A stretch of DNA of 64,000 bases from Cocos nucifera (taxonomy: Eukaryota; Streptophyta; Magnoliopsida; Arecales; Arecaceae): positions 724,001 to 788,000 of the forward strand of contig QRFJ01000295.1 of NCBI GenBank assembly GCA_006176705.1. The letters are read 5' to 3'. The notes under the pieces were generated by a model that did no database searches, was not told the origin of the DNA, and saw only the letters and a list, made by a program, of their open reading frames with translations. Below are positions 13,266 through 26,060 of the stretch, piece after piece. The position numbers and the translations under genes were made by a program. How positions within the stretch are numbered: the first letter of the stretch is position 1; each line of letters starts with the position of its first letter.

Positions 13266-16112
13266 TGTGTGTGAGAGAGAGAGAGAGATGCTATGATAGG
13301 CATGCAGCAAAAAATGATGTCAAAAGGTGCAGTTAATCATCCAGATACTGGAGTAAGTTCATATCCAGATGCAAGGAGTAACCATGAGTTTGAATTTCCA
13401 AAACAACTCATATCATGAATTAAAGATTTTTCAACACCATGAAATGAAGTGAATGATTACCAGGAGGAGTAATTGGCTTGAACCAAGTAAAATTAAGAAG
13501 CCTGTAGTGTCCAATATGAACCCTATGCAAGGCAAGTGAAGAATTCATTGCATAAACTTGATCCTTAGAGAAACTTATCCCAGTCTGTGGGGCTATGTTC
13601 ATTGTAATATTTAGCCCCGATGCACCAACAACATAGAAGTTAACGACCTCAAATTGAGAAACTTGCAAACTGAGCTGAGAAGCCAGTTCTTGAAGAAATT
13701 CAGTAATCCGGTTTGAATTCAGAGAAGCATTCAGAAGAAACAACTCAACTTTCACAGGGTACACACAGCGACAATCTTGAGCACCTTGTCTCTGCACCAT
13801 GTTTGGCCCACAACATCCTGCTCCAACACAAAGACCATGATAAATGCTTAAAGTTGAGGTAAACAAACTGAAAGCTAAATGATCCGCATTTGAACCACAT
13901 TACATGTAGATGAGAAGTAACCATGATGATTCAACAAGATTCCATGGTTAAATATCTGACTCATACCCAAACTTATCCAATCTGCCAGCCGGTGACCAGG
14001 AAATCTCCCCAAAGCCAGATATGTATTTCAGAAGGGGAAAAAAAAATACAATTCATACCAACAAGGAGTAATGATATTAAGCACAAAATTTGTTTCAAAT
14101 ATCACCAAAAAAATTTTATCAACCAACAACTAATATAAACTTTCATTGGAAGTGGATTCCTTGCTTAATTTTTTTCAAAGAACTGGGGGAGAGAGAGAGA
14201 GAGAGAGAGAGAAATGAAAAACAAATGTACGACAGGCTTGGTGAACCAAAGTTCATTCTTTCAGAAACATGAAAATATGGATATACCAAATCCTTATATA
14301 GTCCTCGCATTTTTACCTAAAGTAAATGTCTAATGGATTGTCTATTTGTGTTTGTTATATGTGTCATATCCACTTATACGTTCATTATATGAATCATATC
14401 CCATTATGTGTTCGTTATATGTTTCATAATCTAGCAATTATTATTGCAAGGATATTTAACTTATTGTTTCATTTCTGCATTTGTTGTATGTTTCATATCC
14501 TAGTAACTATTTTCAGTCGCCTATAATCAAGCTTTCCTATTGATAAGATGCTTAAGTCATTGATAAACTTAGACCTACGGTTATACATATGGCTCACAAC
14601 AGAAAGCATTGTAGTATTAGTGCAAGAATTTAAAAAAAGAAAAACAATGGCATCAGGAGTTCATTCATCCTGCAGCCCTAAAGGTTTGAATGCTCAAACA
14701 TCAATGTCATCTATCTCAGTAATTGAACAAATAGTATTCAGCAGGAATGGAAATCGCTAAAGCTTTCAACATAGAATGTTAGAATAATTCAACTCATCGT
14801 GTTTTCAACTTTACCAGAGTGAGGAGATGGAGGTTCTACCAAACCAGAAGGAACTGAGCTAGAATTGGAATCTCCAGGAGCGGAATCCTCAGCAGGGGAA
14901 GGTACAAGGGCTGACCCAAGCACAGGATGGTTGTTGCGCTGCATTGAACGATCTGATAGTTGTGATGAACTCAATGAGGGATGATCCTTAATTGTTAGTG
15001 AGCCATAATCCGGAGGGGCCAGGACTGGTGAAGGTGCAATTTGCAATGAAGAATGCTTCCTGTGTCTTCTATCAATCAGAGGAACACTCACTGGCAAAGG
15101 GTGTTCAAACTTGGCAGAGGCAATCCTAGAATGGACTGGATTCCATCCACCTACAGGGGAAGCAGCTGGAGCTACCACTGTTGCTTCTTGTTTATGGCTG
15201 CTTAAGTTTGCCTCAGCAATGAGTTCCAAATACAGTCCAATCACCAAGTAATTCAGCACCAAGATTCTTGAGAGACTCTTCAGCAATTCTGCAAGTTCAA
15301 AATTAAGGACAATTAACAGCAATCGGTATAATGAGAATACTGAGAAAGCAAATCTCTCGATCAGAAATCTGTTTCTTTTTCTTATTGTGTAATATGAAAC
15401 CGCGTTGCACAGAATGAATCAGTTGAAGGAAAAGCAAATCTCTCTCCATCCTTCATAACTAGAAGCAGAGTGAAGTTTCACCTTTCTTTGCTCGAAAACC
15501 GAAAGGACAAGAAAACTTCAATGGCCTACTTAAGTATAAGTCACAAAATGTTTATAATATTATTCATAACCAAAAGGGAGATGTCGCAATAGGGCTTCAA
15601 ACCGCTTGTATTAAGTTGTGCCATGAAGTGTGACATTGACAACAGTTAGATATTTGAATACGCTCCTGAGAATTTCCATATCCTATCAGTTCAGATAAAA
15701 CACGAAGAGATGGAATTGCAAGACAAACTCCCGATCAACAAGAACAGAGCTCATGCAGGGATTGGATGTCCACAAAATTTGCTCCTTTTTTTTTTTTTTT
15801 GATCTCTCAAAGCAAAACCAAATCCCTCGGCAAGAAACACACGCTAAATCAACAAACCCCTAGAGCAAAGGCTGGATTAATTCATCAAGAAAGACGAACA
15901 AAGATGCGTGCTACCACCAATGCTTCACATTCGCATATTTGCTTACATAAGCACGCGTACAAACAAAGATTTGGTTCTACAAACACTAAAAAAAAGGAAA
16001 AATGATCAATAAAACACCCGAGATCAAATCAAACCGAGAAAATTCCCACGGCAGAAGCTGGAACAGTACCTCTACAGTGACAAATCCTCGACGAATCCCC
16101 GAAACTCCTCAT
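7332..16112 (-). CDS. ALE2-like receptor serine/threonine kinase, 8 coding exons, 741 aa
   Basis: Coding exons on the minus strand: 16112-16070, 15288-14815, 13817-13461, 11524-11312, 9070-8699, 8587-8344, 8254-8107, 7706-7332. Every intron is GT-AG, phases agree, and the total is 2226 nt. A hydrophobic stretch (about residues 22-36) is a likely signal segment. A Pro/Ser-rich region follows, then a Cys-bearing ectodomain (CCGPNMVQRQG, DCRCVYPVKV, about 174-290) of the ALE2/At4g02010 group. One membrane span lies at about 324-346. The kinase has GEGGFG (405-410), VAIKK (Lys426), HRD (524-526), DFG (544-546) and GTFGYVAPEY. All catalytic residues are present and it is an RD kinase. Arabidopsis ALE2 acts in epidermis formation; the role here is inference. 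The start fits exon phase but is short of upstream proof. Confidence 0.92.
9071..11311 (-). other. Long intron 4 of the receptor kinase
   Basis: This 2.2 kb intron separates the transmembrane exon from the first kinase exon. It contains a short run of alternating ACGC/CACA-type sequence near 9735-9772. I see no coding segment or clear transposon in it. Confidence 0.6.
12286..12590. repeat. Hairpin-containing repeat in intron 3 of the receptor kinase
   Basis: The segment is rich in GGTATGG/GTACTG-type words that recur at both ends, and in the middle CCAGGCAG pairs with CTGCCTGG (about 12422-12452). It looks like a small non-autonomous element, but I could not fix terminal inverted repeats or a target duplication. 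Confidence 0.3.
13217..13289. repeat. GT/GA compound microsatellite
   Basis: About 24 GT units run from 13217 to 13264, followed by a short GA tract. It lies in intron 3 of the receptor kinase and encodes the artefact poly-Val/Cys and Thr-His readings seen there. Confidence 0.95.
14189..14213. repeat. GA microsatellite
   Basis: A run of about 12 GA units in intron 2 of the receptor kinase. Confidence 0.9.
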
Positions 16113-16560
16113 CCTCGATCCCGTCCCAATACGAACGACACGGATCTACCAAGCCTGGCGAGATCAATCCGGTGATAGACAGGGAGGGCATGGAGTGTCG
16201 GTGGAGCTCTGGGGGAGGCTAGAAGCGGGGCCCGGCGGTGTCGGCGAGCGGGGACGGATCGATAGGGGCCGAGATCGCGCGAAGCGGAGCTCGAAATAAT
16301 GGATTCGGCGACGCGGAACGCGACGATCTGAGAGGAACCGGAGATCTCGCGTCCATGGGAGGGAAGTTCGAAGCGCAAGTAGTTAGGGTTTTGGAGCTTT
16401 GGCTTCGAGCTCCGTCCGCTTTTGCGCCTGCGCTTTTTTTTTTTCTCAGTCTTTTTTTCTTTTTCTTTTTCTTGATTTTGGTCGGAATCGAGACCAAGCA
16501 GAAGAAAGTAGCGGATGATGAGATTAAAGAACCGGTTTCAAGCGTTAGTTTGGGCAGTTG
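16113..16560 (-). promoter_or_regulatory. Likely 5' UTR and promoter side of the receptor kinase
   Basis: This GC-rich stretch lies directly upstream of the kinase start codon and ends in long pyrimidine tracts (about 16434-16470). Its composition differs sharply from the AT-rich DNA beyond 16600, as expected for a plant 5' UTR/promoter-proximal region. I found no TATA box I would stand behind. Confidence 0.4.
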
Positions 16561-16599
16561 ATAGATACACTCTGCTCTTTTGTAAAATGCACCCTCCTT

Positions 16600-19330
16600 A
16601 TTTCTTTCTCTTTATAGCATATTAAAGTAAAAGAAATTGACACATATCTAGTTTATTTTTTTTAGAGTGCCAAAAAAAAAAAAAAAAGTTACGTTTGATA
16701 CTAACCTTCCTAAATCTTTTTTGTTTTCTATTTATTAATATCTAGCACGACCAACATCTTTGCTTGGTATAAAGTTATGCAGAAAGTCCTTCGGTAAAAA
16801 TATATCCCTTTCAAATCTAATAATTTGAATATTGACTACGTCTAGAAATAGAATTAAAGATGACCAAATGTCTACTAACTCAACTATTCAACCTCCTTCT
16901 AGTCAAACAATTGTTTAAGCATACAGCACTTTTTTAATATGCATAACGGATATTTTTTAAAAAAGGCATGCTATAAATATTTTACTTTTTCTCCATCTAA
17001 TCCATAATTCATGTTTAATCTAACGATAAATTATTTCAAACACAAAAGTGAGTTTGTTTTTAACGATTCCCGCATGCAAATTTAACAGCTATCCATGGCC
17101 AAAAAATGTATGGAATCTATCAATAAATTAACTAAGACATATAAGGACATCTAAAGTTGCCGACTTCGGAGGAACAGCTTGCAATAAAACCGTATTCTCT
17201 CCATGATTAACGGGTCAACATGTGTTTGGTGTTTTTTTTCTTTTAGGAAAAAGTTTCTGATCCCTAGCCTTTGACAAAACAGAATGATTCATTTATAACA
17301 AGTACTACATGATCATCAATTTAAAACTATTTTATAAATTATAAGTAGTGAATGCTTCCAAGCCTTTTAAATATTTAAATTCTAAAATATCTGCCAAGAA
17401 TATCTGGCCGACTAGAGTTATATACCTAATTTTGGATCACTCACATTTGTCAAGCTAACAAGGGAATTTTGTGGACACCTAAGTGCCGTATCTTTTAATT
17501 CTTCTTCCCATAAACAAGATATTAAACTTGATATTACAAGACGTGGCCTTTTTTTATTGTTCGCATCTTGGATGTTGGAATTTAGAATATATACGGCCCA
17601 TCAAATAAGAGCATCGGCAAGCAGGGCCCACGTTCGTTTAGGATACTGCTGCAATGTAATAATACCCAGCTTTTGAGGCATGGGTTGACCGGTGATGTCG
17701 AAAGAGTAACTGGGACTTGAGTGGAGGCCGCGTGGGCATATCACCTTGCGTCTTTGGACGTTTGTACCGTATATAGGATAAAATATTAAGTATCCACTGA
17801 GGATAAGATTAAATCCATCCGCGAGACCACAACCGAGCTTATTGGAAGGACACCTCCTTCCATGACACCGAAGAGCACTTTGCAACCGTGGCACCGTAAG
17901 AGAAATCTCAAATAAAATAGTTACACAAGGTGTATGTGGCTTCTTGGCTGGTCTGTTTATTGGTAGATCTGCTCGCAAGCCGAACGATTCATCAAGTTTG
18001 CTCAAGTTCAGAGCATTATAGATTGATCTAGGCCTAGATTTGAAGTCCAACAAACTGGATAAACCTAAAAAATTAAGCACTCTTGTTAAACGGATCTTAT
18101 ATAATATATAATATGTATCGTTTATGTATGCCCCAGTCCATTCATGGGCTATAGATTTAGGTCTTCTACATCGATTGAGGGCATCTCCTCACCACAGCCA
18201 TGCCTTCAGAGCATCATCCAATAATCTCTTGATCTCATCAAAGTCTTCGGTTGATGCTGGAGGTCCTCGACGCTATAATAAATATGCTTGGATCGATGGC
18301 TGCTCAATGGGATCACCGGGGAATGGTGACTTACGTATGATGGTTTATTGGGGCCTCAAACAATGAGGTGTAGTGGATCTAATGACTGGAAAATGCAGAA
18401 GAAGCAATTTTGCAACCTTGCACTCTTGCTGCTTGTGCTAAAGCTCCAAGGAGAGCAAAGACCCCATTCCCAAGCGAGTCGTGTGGATGCTACCCTACTT
18501 ATGGATATGCTTGATTTGGCCAAGATCTTCTTGGGATGCTGATGATCCGTGTATGTTCAAGCCCGACAATTGGATCGGGGTTGGGGAGGAGTGGGGACAT
18601 AGGCCATCGGAAAGCCTGAGGTTAAGCTCGAAGCCCGAATCCTAGGCCTGGAGATTAAGCCAGGCCGGAATAGCTCTTGAGGTAAGCCCAGCCCAAACTT
18701 GGCTCAGCCCCATTGAACAGGTATGTCTTCGTTGAATGCAATGTACGGTGACAAGCGGTTACTGGGAGGTTATAAGATAAGGAAACTCTTTCTATACGGA
18801 CGGCTAAGCTCCACGGATATTATTCGTGGTTGGCTCTCGCGTGTGATTGAAGTAAAAATTTTTTTTTTTTGGAATGCCGCACTTTAATTCCGTACGAAAG
18901 TCAATGTCGAGCAATATCTATAAAACTATACCGCTCGTGAGAATTTTCTTACAAGACAATCATATGGCCCTTTTTTTTTTTTTCCTCTCTGCAGAGGCTT
19001 CGGCCCCCTTATGGGAAAATGTCCCATAAACCTCCCCAGGCCATGGATCAAATCCAACACTTCGGCGCATCAGTGCCTGTGATTTACACTTGCATGTTTG
19101 TTACAACAGATGCAGCTCATAGGAATGAATGACTCATCTTATCAGTAAGTTGAACCTCATCCTGTGTATATAACAATACTCTACATAGGAGTATCTTAAT
19201 GTCGCCAACTAAACTTTCTTTTTGTTATACCACGTGGAATCAAAACTCAGCCAACTCAGCTTTCTTTATTGTGTCATATGAAATCAAAACTCAGCTTTCT
19301 TTATTATGACAATCTAAACTTGATAAAAAA
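16600..19330. other. Gene-poor intergenic DNA
   Basis: About 2.7 kb with no convincing gene. A 159-codon open reading on the minus strand (17601-18080) and short plus-strand readings (18124-18542) do not match a family I know. A stretch near 18600-18720 has repeated AAGCC/AGCCCA words. Poly-T and poly-A runs (18858-18870, 18970-18983, 19325-19342) suggest old retro-insertions. Confidence 0.5.
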
Positions 19331-19739
19331 AAAAAAAAAAAAGAGACTCCTCTCCCCATCTCCGCCCGCGACGGCCCTCCTTCCCCTTCTCCTTACCACC
19401 ATATGTCACCGATCTCCACTATTCGAAGAACAGGGGTGGCGCGGGCAGTTGGGAGACCGAAGTATGATGTCGGAGGCACGAAGCAGCGACCGACAGGGTG
19501 CGATGTCGAAGGCACGGAGCAGCAGCCGGAAGATGGTGCAGGTGACCATCGGAGGAACGAGAGCGACGCGAGCAATCGAAAGACCAAGATGCAGTGCCGG
19601 AGGTGTAGAACAGTGATTAGAGCACCGGGTGCAGGGTACCGGAGGGTGGTGGCACGGACAGGTGAGGGCGCTGATGGAGGCGGTTACTGAAGGCACGTGG
19701 AAGGACGGCAAAAAAATAATAAATAAAATATTAAAATAA

Positions 19740-20830
19740 AATATTAAAAATATTAATAATTTATTATTTTTTATAAAAAATAAAATATATAAAAAAATAA
19801 AAATAATATAAAAAATTAGAGATCAATTTTGTAATCAATTTTAAAAATTTAAATATTATAAAAAATAAATAACAATCAATTTTGCAATTAATTTTTAATT
19901 AAAAAAAATTAAAAATAATTAGTGATCAATTTTATTAATAAAAAATATTTAATAAAATTAAAGATCGATATGTTAATTAAAAAATTAAAAATAATTAGAG
20001 ATCGATTATATTAATAAAAAAATTTAAAAATAAATAGTAAATGATTTTGCGATCAATTTTTTAATAAAAAATTAAAAATAATTAGCGATTAATTTTGTGA
20101 TCAATTTTATTAATAAAAAATATTTGAACAAAATTAGCAACTAACTTTATGATTGATATATTAATTAAAAAATTAAAAATAATTAACGATCGATTTTGCA
20201 AACAATTTTATTAATAAAAAATTTAATAGTGATCGATTTTGCAACTAATTTTAAATTAAAAATTTAAAAATAATTAGTGATTGATTTTGAAACTGATTTT
20301 ATTAATAAAAAATATTTTAATAAAATTAGCGATCCATTTTCTAATCGATATATTAATTAAAAAAATAAAAATAATTAGTGATCGATTTTGCAATCTATTT
20401 TATTAATAAAAAAAATTAAGAATAAATAGTAACTGATTTTGCGATTAATTTTTTAATTAAAAAATTTAAAAATAATTTACGATTGATTTTATGACTAATA
20501 TATTAATTTAAAAAATTAAAAATAATTAGCGATTGATTTTACTCTCAATTTTATTAATCAAAAATTTAAAAAATAATTAGTGATTGATTTTTGATCAATT
20601 TTTTAATAAAAAATATTTTAATAAATTTAGAGATCAATTTTGTGAATGATTTTAATGATCGATTTTATGATCGATTTTGCAACTGATTTTAAAAAATAAA
20701 ATTTCATAAAAAGTTTAGTTATTTTTTTAATTTTTTGATTTTTTGGTCGCTAATTCTGTTACAAATATTATTATTGATCGATTTTTAGTTTTTAACAACT
20801 GATTTTTCGATCGCTAAAATTTTTTTTTAA
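19740..20830. repeat. AT-rich degenerate tandem array with TTTTGCGATC-type motif
   Basis: A motif of the form TTAGCGATCGATTTTGC...AATTTTATTAATAAAAAATTT recurs about every 60-120 bp, with short GATC/GATTG cores alternating with poly-A/T spacers. It ends at 20760-20820 with TTTTTCGATCGCTAAAA. Similar GCGAT/ATCGC-rich subterminal arrays are known from plant CACTA transposons, but no CACTA terminus was found, so the element type is open. Confidence 0.6.
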
Positions 20831-22435
20831 AACATTTCCTGAGATAGAAAAGGGAGCCGTGATGGGACGATAAGGGGATGGGATGGCACCGACGGACATG
20901 AAGAAGATAAAAAAAATTTTAAAAAAATTTATTTTATAAAATAATAAAAAAATATAATATATAAATAAATACATAAAATATTAAAAATTAAAAAATATTT
21001 ATTATAAATATTTATTATTAAAAAATTTTAATAATTATGTGAGCGTGACTTTGACTAACTAGTTACTCTTAATAATTAGATACAAACTTAAATGCGGTGA
21101 TTGGTTGGTCTTTCTTTCCATCAAATACTCAAAGCAAAAGAATGAAAATGCTCCCGCAAATGGATCCATGACACGTGCAATCCAAGCTGTTGATAAAATA
21201 TTGTGAGCGGTGATCTTTTAAAAGCATAAAGTATGAACTAACTAATGCAATTATAGATCAAAAGGTCAGAGTTTTCTTCAATTTTGAATTGAACTAGAGA
21301 GATCCGGTTCATCAACCATGGCTGCCCATATAACATGCGGTAGCAATGATTTTGATGATCATCAATAAAAAAACATTAGACTTGAATCCTAATTTCATTA
21401 TTTTTTTAATTATTTTTAAAAAATTCAAGCTGAATGAATTAAAAAAATTCTTTCTTCTCCCGGATTATATCATATGGACATCATATTTGCCAATAAACAT
21501 AATAATCCGTCTTGTTTAGATGACCCATTTTTTTTAGATGGACGATATCTAAAGCCATATAACTCTCTGGGGGTGTATTGCACCACAGAAGATCCGAATC
21601 TAACTAAAAATGGTTTAGCAACTTAGCATACAACCAATTTCATATATTGCATCAATTTTTGTTAACTGCATTTATCCTGTGATGCTTGGTGGAATATTAG
21701 CCCCTTGTCCATCAAATGGGCACTCTGTGATATTTCATAGGACTGAGTATGGGTCATATTGGATTGGATTGAGAGAAAAATTTGATCCAATCGAATTCAA
21801 TCGGATTAAATAAATTTAATCTATTATCGATCATTTATCATATATAAATTGTTTAAAATCGATGTTAATGATTTGTAGCAAGTTTGGATGAATTATGTTA
21901 GTTTGTGCTTCAATGTTGATTCAATATTGATTTTAAGCATTAAAAATCAATGTACTATTTAATTCATATAAAAACTAAGATATAATAATGTCATAATATC
22001 TATAAGTCAATATATAATATATCATAATTACTAATTTTTAATTTTTAAATAATTTAAATATTGAAAATACTATATCGGACGGTCAAATTCAAGTTTGTAT
22101 GAATTAAAAATATAAAAATCAAATCAAATCATAATTAATCAATTTTTTTATGAATTTAATCCTATTTAAGTCTTTCAAATGATCGAAATATATGTTTATC
22201 TGATTGAATTGAATAGGATTTTTTAGATTTTGGTTATTTGCTCAGCCCTAATATATTGTCCCTTATGGACAAAAAAAGTCGATCACTATATTAAATTAGT
22301 CGAAGACCAACGCATTGCGCAGAATAGATAATTACGGCCTATAGTGATTAAATTTTTTTAATAATAAATATTTTAAAATTTTTAATATTATTTATTTATT
22401 AATTAATTATATATAATATATATATTATTTATAAA
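20831..22435. other. AT-rich intergenic DNA with an inverted copy of a downstream repeat
   Basis: I see no gene here. Positions 20854-20900 contain, in inverted orientation, the block CCCCTTATCGTCC...CACG found near 22496 (see that repeat family). Positions 21740-22260 are AT-rich with words such as GGATTGGATTGA and AATCCAATCGAA, typical of small plant repeats. Confidence 0.45.
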
Positions 22436-22479
22436 ATGATATTTTATTTTTTCATATTCTTGTATCTTCTATGTGCCTC

Positions 22480-23990
22480 CCAATACCGCTACAACCCCTT
22501 ATCGTCCTACCACGATTCCTCTTCTCTCTCAACAAACATCGATCTCGATCGTACCCTCATCTCCTTCTTCTCATACCTTCTCCACGTCTATTGGTGCCGT
22601 CCGCTCCTCTTTTCTCTTGATAAATGCCGATCTCGATCGTACTTTCTAACACTCCTATCGACACCGTCGACTTTGGTACCATCACTAAAGAAAGAGAGAG
22701 AATTTTTTTTTTAATTTTTCTTTCTTTTTTATAAAATAATATTTTATTATTATTTTTTTTTTCATACCTTTTCCACGTCCATTGCTGTCACACCATGGCT
22801 TCCTTTCTCTTTCGACAAACATCGATCCTGATCGCACCCTCACCCCCTCATTTCTTTCCATGTCTTCTCTAAACTTTCGGAGGCTATTAAATATAGAGAT
22901 TTAACTTTCAAATTGATAGAGTACTATACTTTATTTATAGATAATTTATTAGATCTGATCTGATAGATAGATTTAGATATAAAATATATATTTTTTAAAT
23001 AAAATAATAAAAATATTATTTTTAAAAAATAAATTAATATATTATTATTATTAAAATTAAAAAATAATATACTATTTTTTTAATAATAATAAATTAATAT
23101 TTTTAAAAAATATTATTACTATTTATAGTATTTTATTTTTTATAAAATAATAATTTTTTAAAATATTTTTTATCTCTTATCTTTTTTCTATTTTTATTTT
23201 TAAAATATTTTTTTTAATTTTTAAAATATTATTTTATTATTATTTAAAAATAATATTTAAATTATTATAAATAATAAAATAATAATCCATGTGGCATAAT
23301 TAAAATCATCTGAGATGCTGAGATGGTAATACCATAATACTTTTCTATAGAGTATTATTTTTTATACCATTTTCACGTCCATTTCTGCCCCACCATGATT
23401 TCTTTTCTCTCTCGACAAACATCGATCTCGATCGCACCTCTGCCTTCTCATTTCTTTCCATGTCTTCTTCAAACTTTCGAAGGCTATTAAATATAGAGAT
23501 TTAACTTTCAAATCGATGGAGTATCATATTCTATTTATAGATAATTTATTAGACTTGATCTGATCCGATCCAAGCTAATGGATTGATTTAGATTTTTAAA
23601 TATATATTTTTTAAATAAAATAATAAAAATATTATTTTTTTAAAAAATAAATTATTATGTTATTATTTTTAAAATTAAAAAATGATATGCCATCTTTTTA
23701 AAATAATAATAAATTAGTATTTTTTTAAATATTATTACTATTTTTATAATATTTTATTTTTTAAAAAAATAATAATTTTAAAAAATATTTTTCATCTCTT
23801 ATCTCTTTCATATTTTTATTTTTAAAATATTATTTTTTTAATTTTTAAAATACTATTTTATTATTATTTAAAAATAATATTTAAATTATTATAAATAATA
23901 AAATAATAATTTATATGATATAATTAAAATCATTTGATGCTGAGATGATAACATTATAATATTTTTTTATAAAATATTATTATATATATA
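22480..23990. repeat. Tandemly duplicated ~600 bp unit with AT-rich tail
   Basis: A unit beginning CCACGTCCATTGCTGTC at about 22773 and running through ACAAACATCGATC, TTTCTTTCCATGTCTTCT and AGGCTATTAAATATAGAG into AT-rich sequence is repeated from about 23376 (offset near 602 bp) with strong similarity over its whole length. A shorter, more diverged third copy of its first ~100 bp lies at about 22575 and a fourth at about 22490. An inverted copy of the start is near 20854-20900. Confidence 0.85.
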
Positions 23991-24058
23991 ATAGATAATA
24001 AATTTCTTCACAGGTTACTCATGTCGAGGCTGACCGGCATATCTTGAAAGTTAAGACA

Positions 24059-24202
24059 GCCTCAATCATTTTGAAGTTAACCGACATCAGTTAGTCTGTG
24101 CTGGTCTGGGGTTGAAGATTTACAAAATCAAGCCTCAATCATTTTGAACTTAACCGACATCAGTTAGTCTGCTGGTCTGGGGTTGAAGATTTACAAAATC
24201 AA
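24059..24202. repeat. Tandem duplication of a ~72 bp unit
   Basis: Copy 1 (24059-24131) and copy 2 (24132-24202) both start GCCTCAATCATTTTGAA and end GATTTACAAAATCAA. They differ by one substitution and a 2 bp gap, so the duplication is recent compared with its surroundings. Confidence 0.95.
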
Positions 24203-24559
24203 TTCTTTTGTACGTATATATTTTTATTGAGAGAAAAATCATATATATGGTGTCCGGCGGCAGCATCATGCTGGGAGCCTCCAATAGAACGTGTGGTGGC
24301 AAATTGTAATATGGGAAACTAAATATATAATAAATTATACCTTATTTTATCAAGTGAGCAATGAACTAAAAGAGTTGCTAAAAAGCTAAAAGCTAGTTTT
24401 ATCATGAAATTTAAGACTCTTGCCACTGGTTTAGCCGGTCAGATTTATACAACTTTATCGTACATACACGAAGATTGTTTATATGATTCAAACACTTGAT
24501 TTTTATATCATGATCTTACAATTGCACATTCATCCTAAAACTCAAACGAGTACCAAAGA

Positions 24560-26008
24560 AACTCATATACAATAAATATATATATATATATATAAAAGTA
24601 GATTGAACTCCACTCGAATTTCAATTCAAATTAGTTTAAATTTGATTGAATTCTCAATCATTGTATTAATACATATTCACATGCATGTACCTGAAAAGGT
24701 ACATCTGAAAAAAAAATAGATGCATGCCTGGGTCTGAAATTTTTTTTTTCTAATTTTTTTACTTGAAGGAGTCTTTAGACTCAAAAAAATTTAAAAAAAA
24801 ATCTTGCATCCCAAAAAAAAAAGAAAAAAAAAAGGCGCCTGCAGGTGCGGGGCTTTTTTTTTTTAAATTTTTTCGATCTGAACATGCCTTCAAGATGCCT
24901 GAAAGTGCTTTAAAAAATTAAAAAAAAAAATTTCAGACGCAGATGCATGTCTCTTTTTTTTTTCAAGTGTATCTTTTAAAACGCATGCGCGTAGATGCAC
25001 GCTAATCCAATAGTCGAAGATCGATCGGATATAGACTGAGATCTGATCGAGTGGAGTCCAATCTATCTCTCTATATATAAAGAGAGATAGACTGGATTTC
25101 GATCGATCGGAGCCCAGCTTATATCTGATTGAATTTTCGATCGTTCGATGAGTGCGTATTTTCGAGCACGTGTCTGAAAAAGTGTGCCAACTGAAAAATG
25201 TCTGTACCTAAAAAAAAGAAAAAAATAAACCTGCCTGAAAAAAAAGCTGAAGCTGAAAAAAATTCAAAAAAAAATTTTGAATCTAAAAAAAAGCCTAAAA
25301 AAATTTTAAAAAATCTATAAAAAGGAAAAGAATGTGCTTTCTTTTCCTCTCTCTCTCTCTTTTTTTCAAAGTGCAGGATTTTGTTTTTGAATTTTTTTTT
25401 CAATTTTTTGGGCCTGAAGGCGCTTAAAGGTAAAAGAAAATTTTTTTCTACAAGACTGAAAAAGTGCCGCTTGAAAAAAAAAACTAAACGAAAGGATGAA
25501 GGGACGCCTTTTTTTTCAATTTTTTTTATTTTTTAAATTTTTTTAAGATCTGAAGATGCCTTCAGGCTTCACGCACCTTTAGGTCAAAAAAATAAAAAAA
25601 AGTTAAAAGATAAGTCTATGTTTTAAATTTTTTTAGGTTTTTTTTAGGCAGCATATCTATTTTTTTTGAATTTTTTTCAAATGTAGGCACGCCTGTATTT
25701 TTCAATCGGCAGTTTTTTTCATGCATGTATTCGAAAATGCATGCTGATCTCCGATCGAATATAGGTTGGACTTCGATTGACCGATATCCAATCTATCTCT
25801 TTCTCTATATATAAATAATTTTTTCTATATCTAACTTTTTTTACTCTAGATGTATCTCCCAATTCCTCTATCATACCACCAAAACTATCATAAAAATTCT
25901 TCAATTATTTTAAAAAGACATGCATTCAAAGATGCGTGCTGATTTTTGATCGTAGGTTGGACTTCGATCGATTGGAGCCAATTTATCTTTCTTTCTCTCT
26001 CTCTCTCT

Positions 26009-26048
<40 letters not shown>

Positions 26049-26060
26049 TTTTATATCTAA
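24560..26060. repeat. Cluster of related fold-back and direct repeats
   Basis: A large imperfect hairpin is centred at about 25076. The inner arms TCTATCTCTCT (25062-25072) and AGAGAGATAGA (25081-25091) pair perfectly, and the pairing extends imperfectly over roughly 100 bp each side (GATCGATCGGATATAGAC versus its inverse). Related arm sequences recur at about 24600-24700, 25740-25830 and 25935-26010, each with the GGTTGGACTTCGAT/TCCAATCTATC block. Poly-A/T tracts separate them. An AT microsatellite lies at 26012-26043 and a CT tract at 25991-26010. No coding sequence is evident. Confidence 0.75.

Noticed and set aside
13071..13303. Readings with poly-Val/Cys or Thr-His tails
   Set aside because: Direct translation of the GT microsatellite within an intron.
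17601..18080. 159-codon open reading frame on the minus strand
   Set aside because: No recognised domain, no splice partners, and it lies in repeat-rich intergenic DNA; chance or a fragment of an unknown element.
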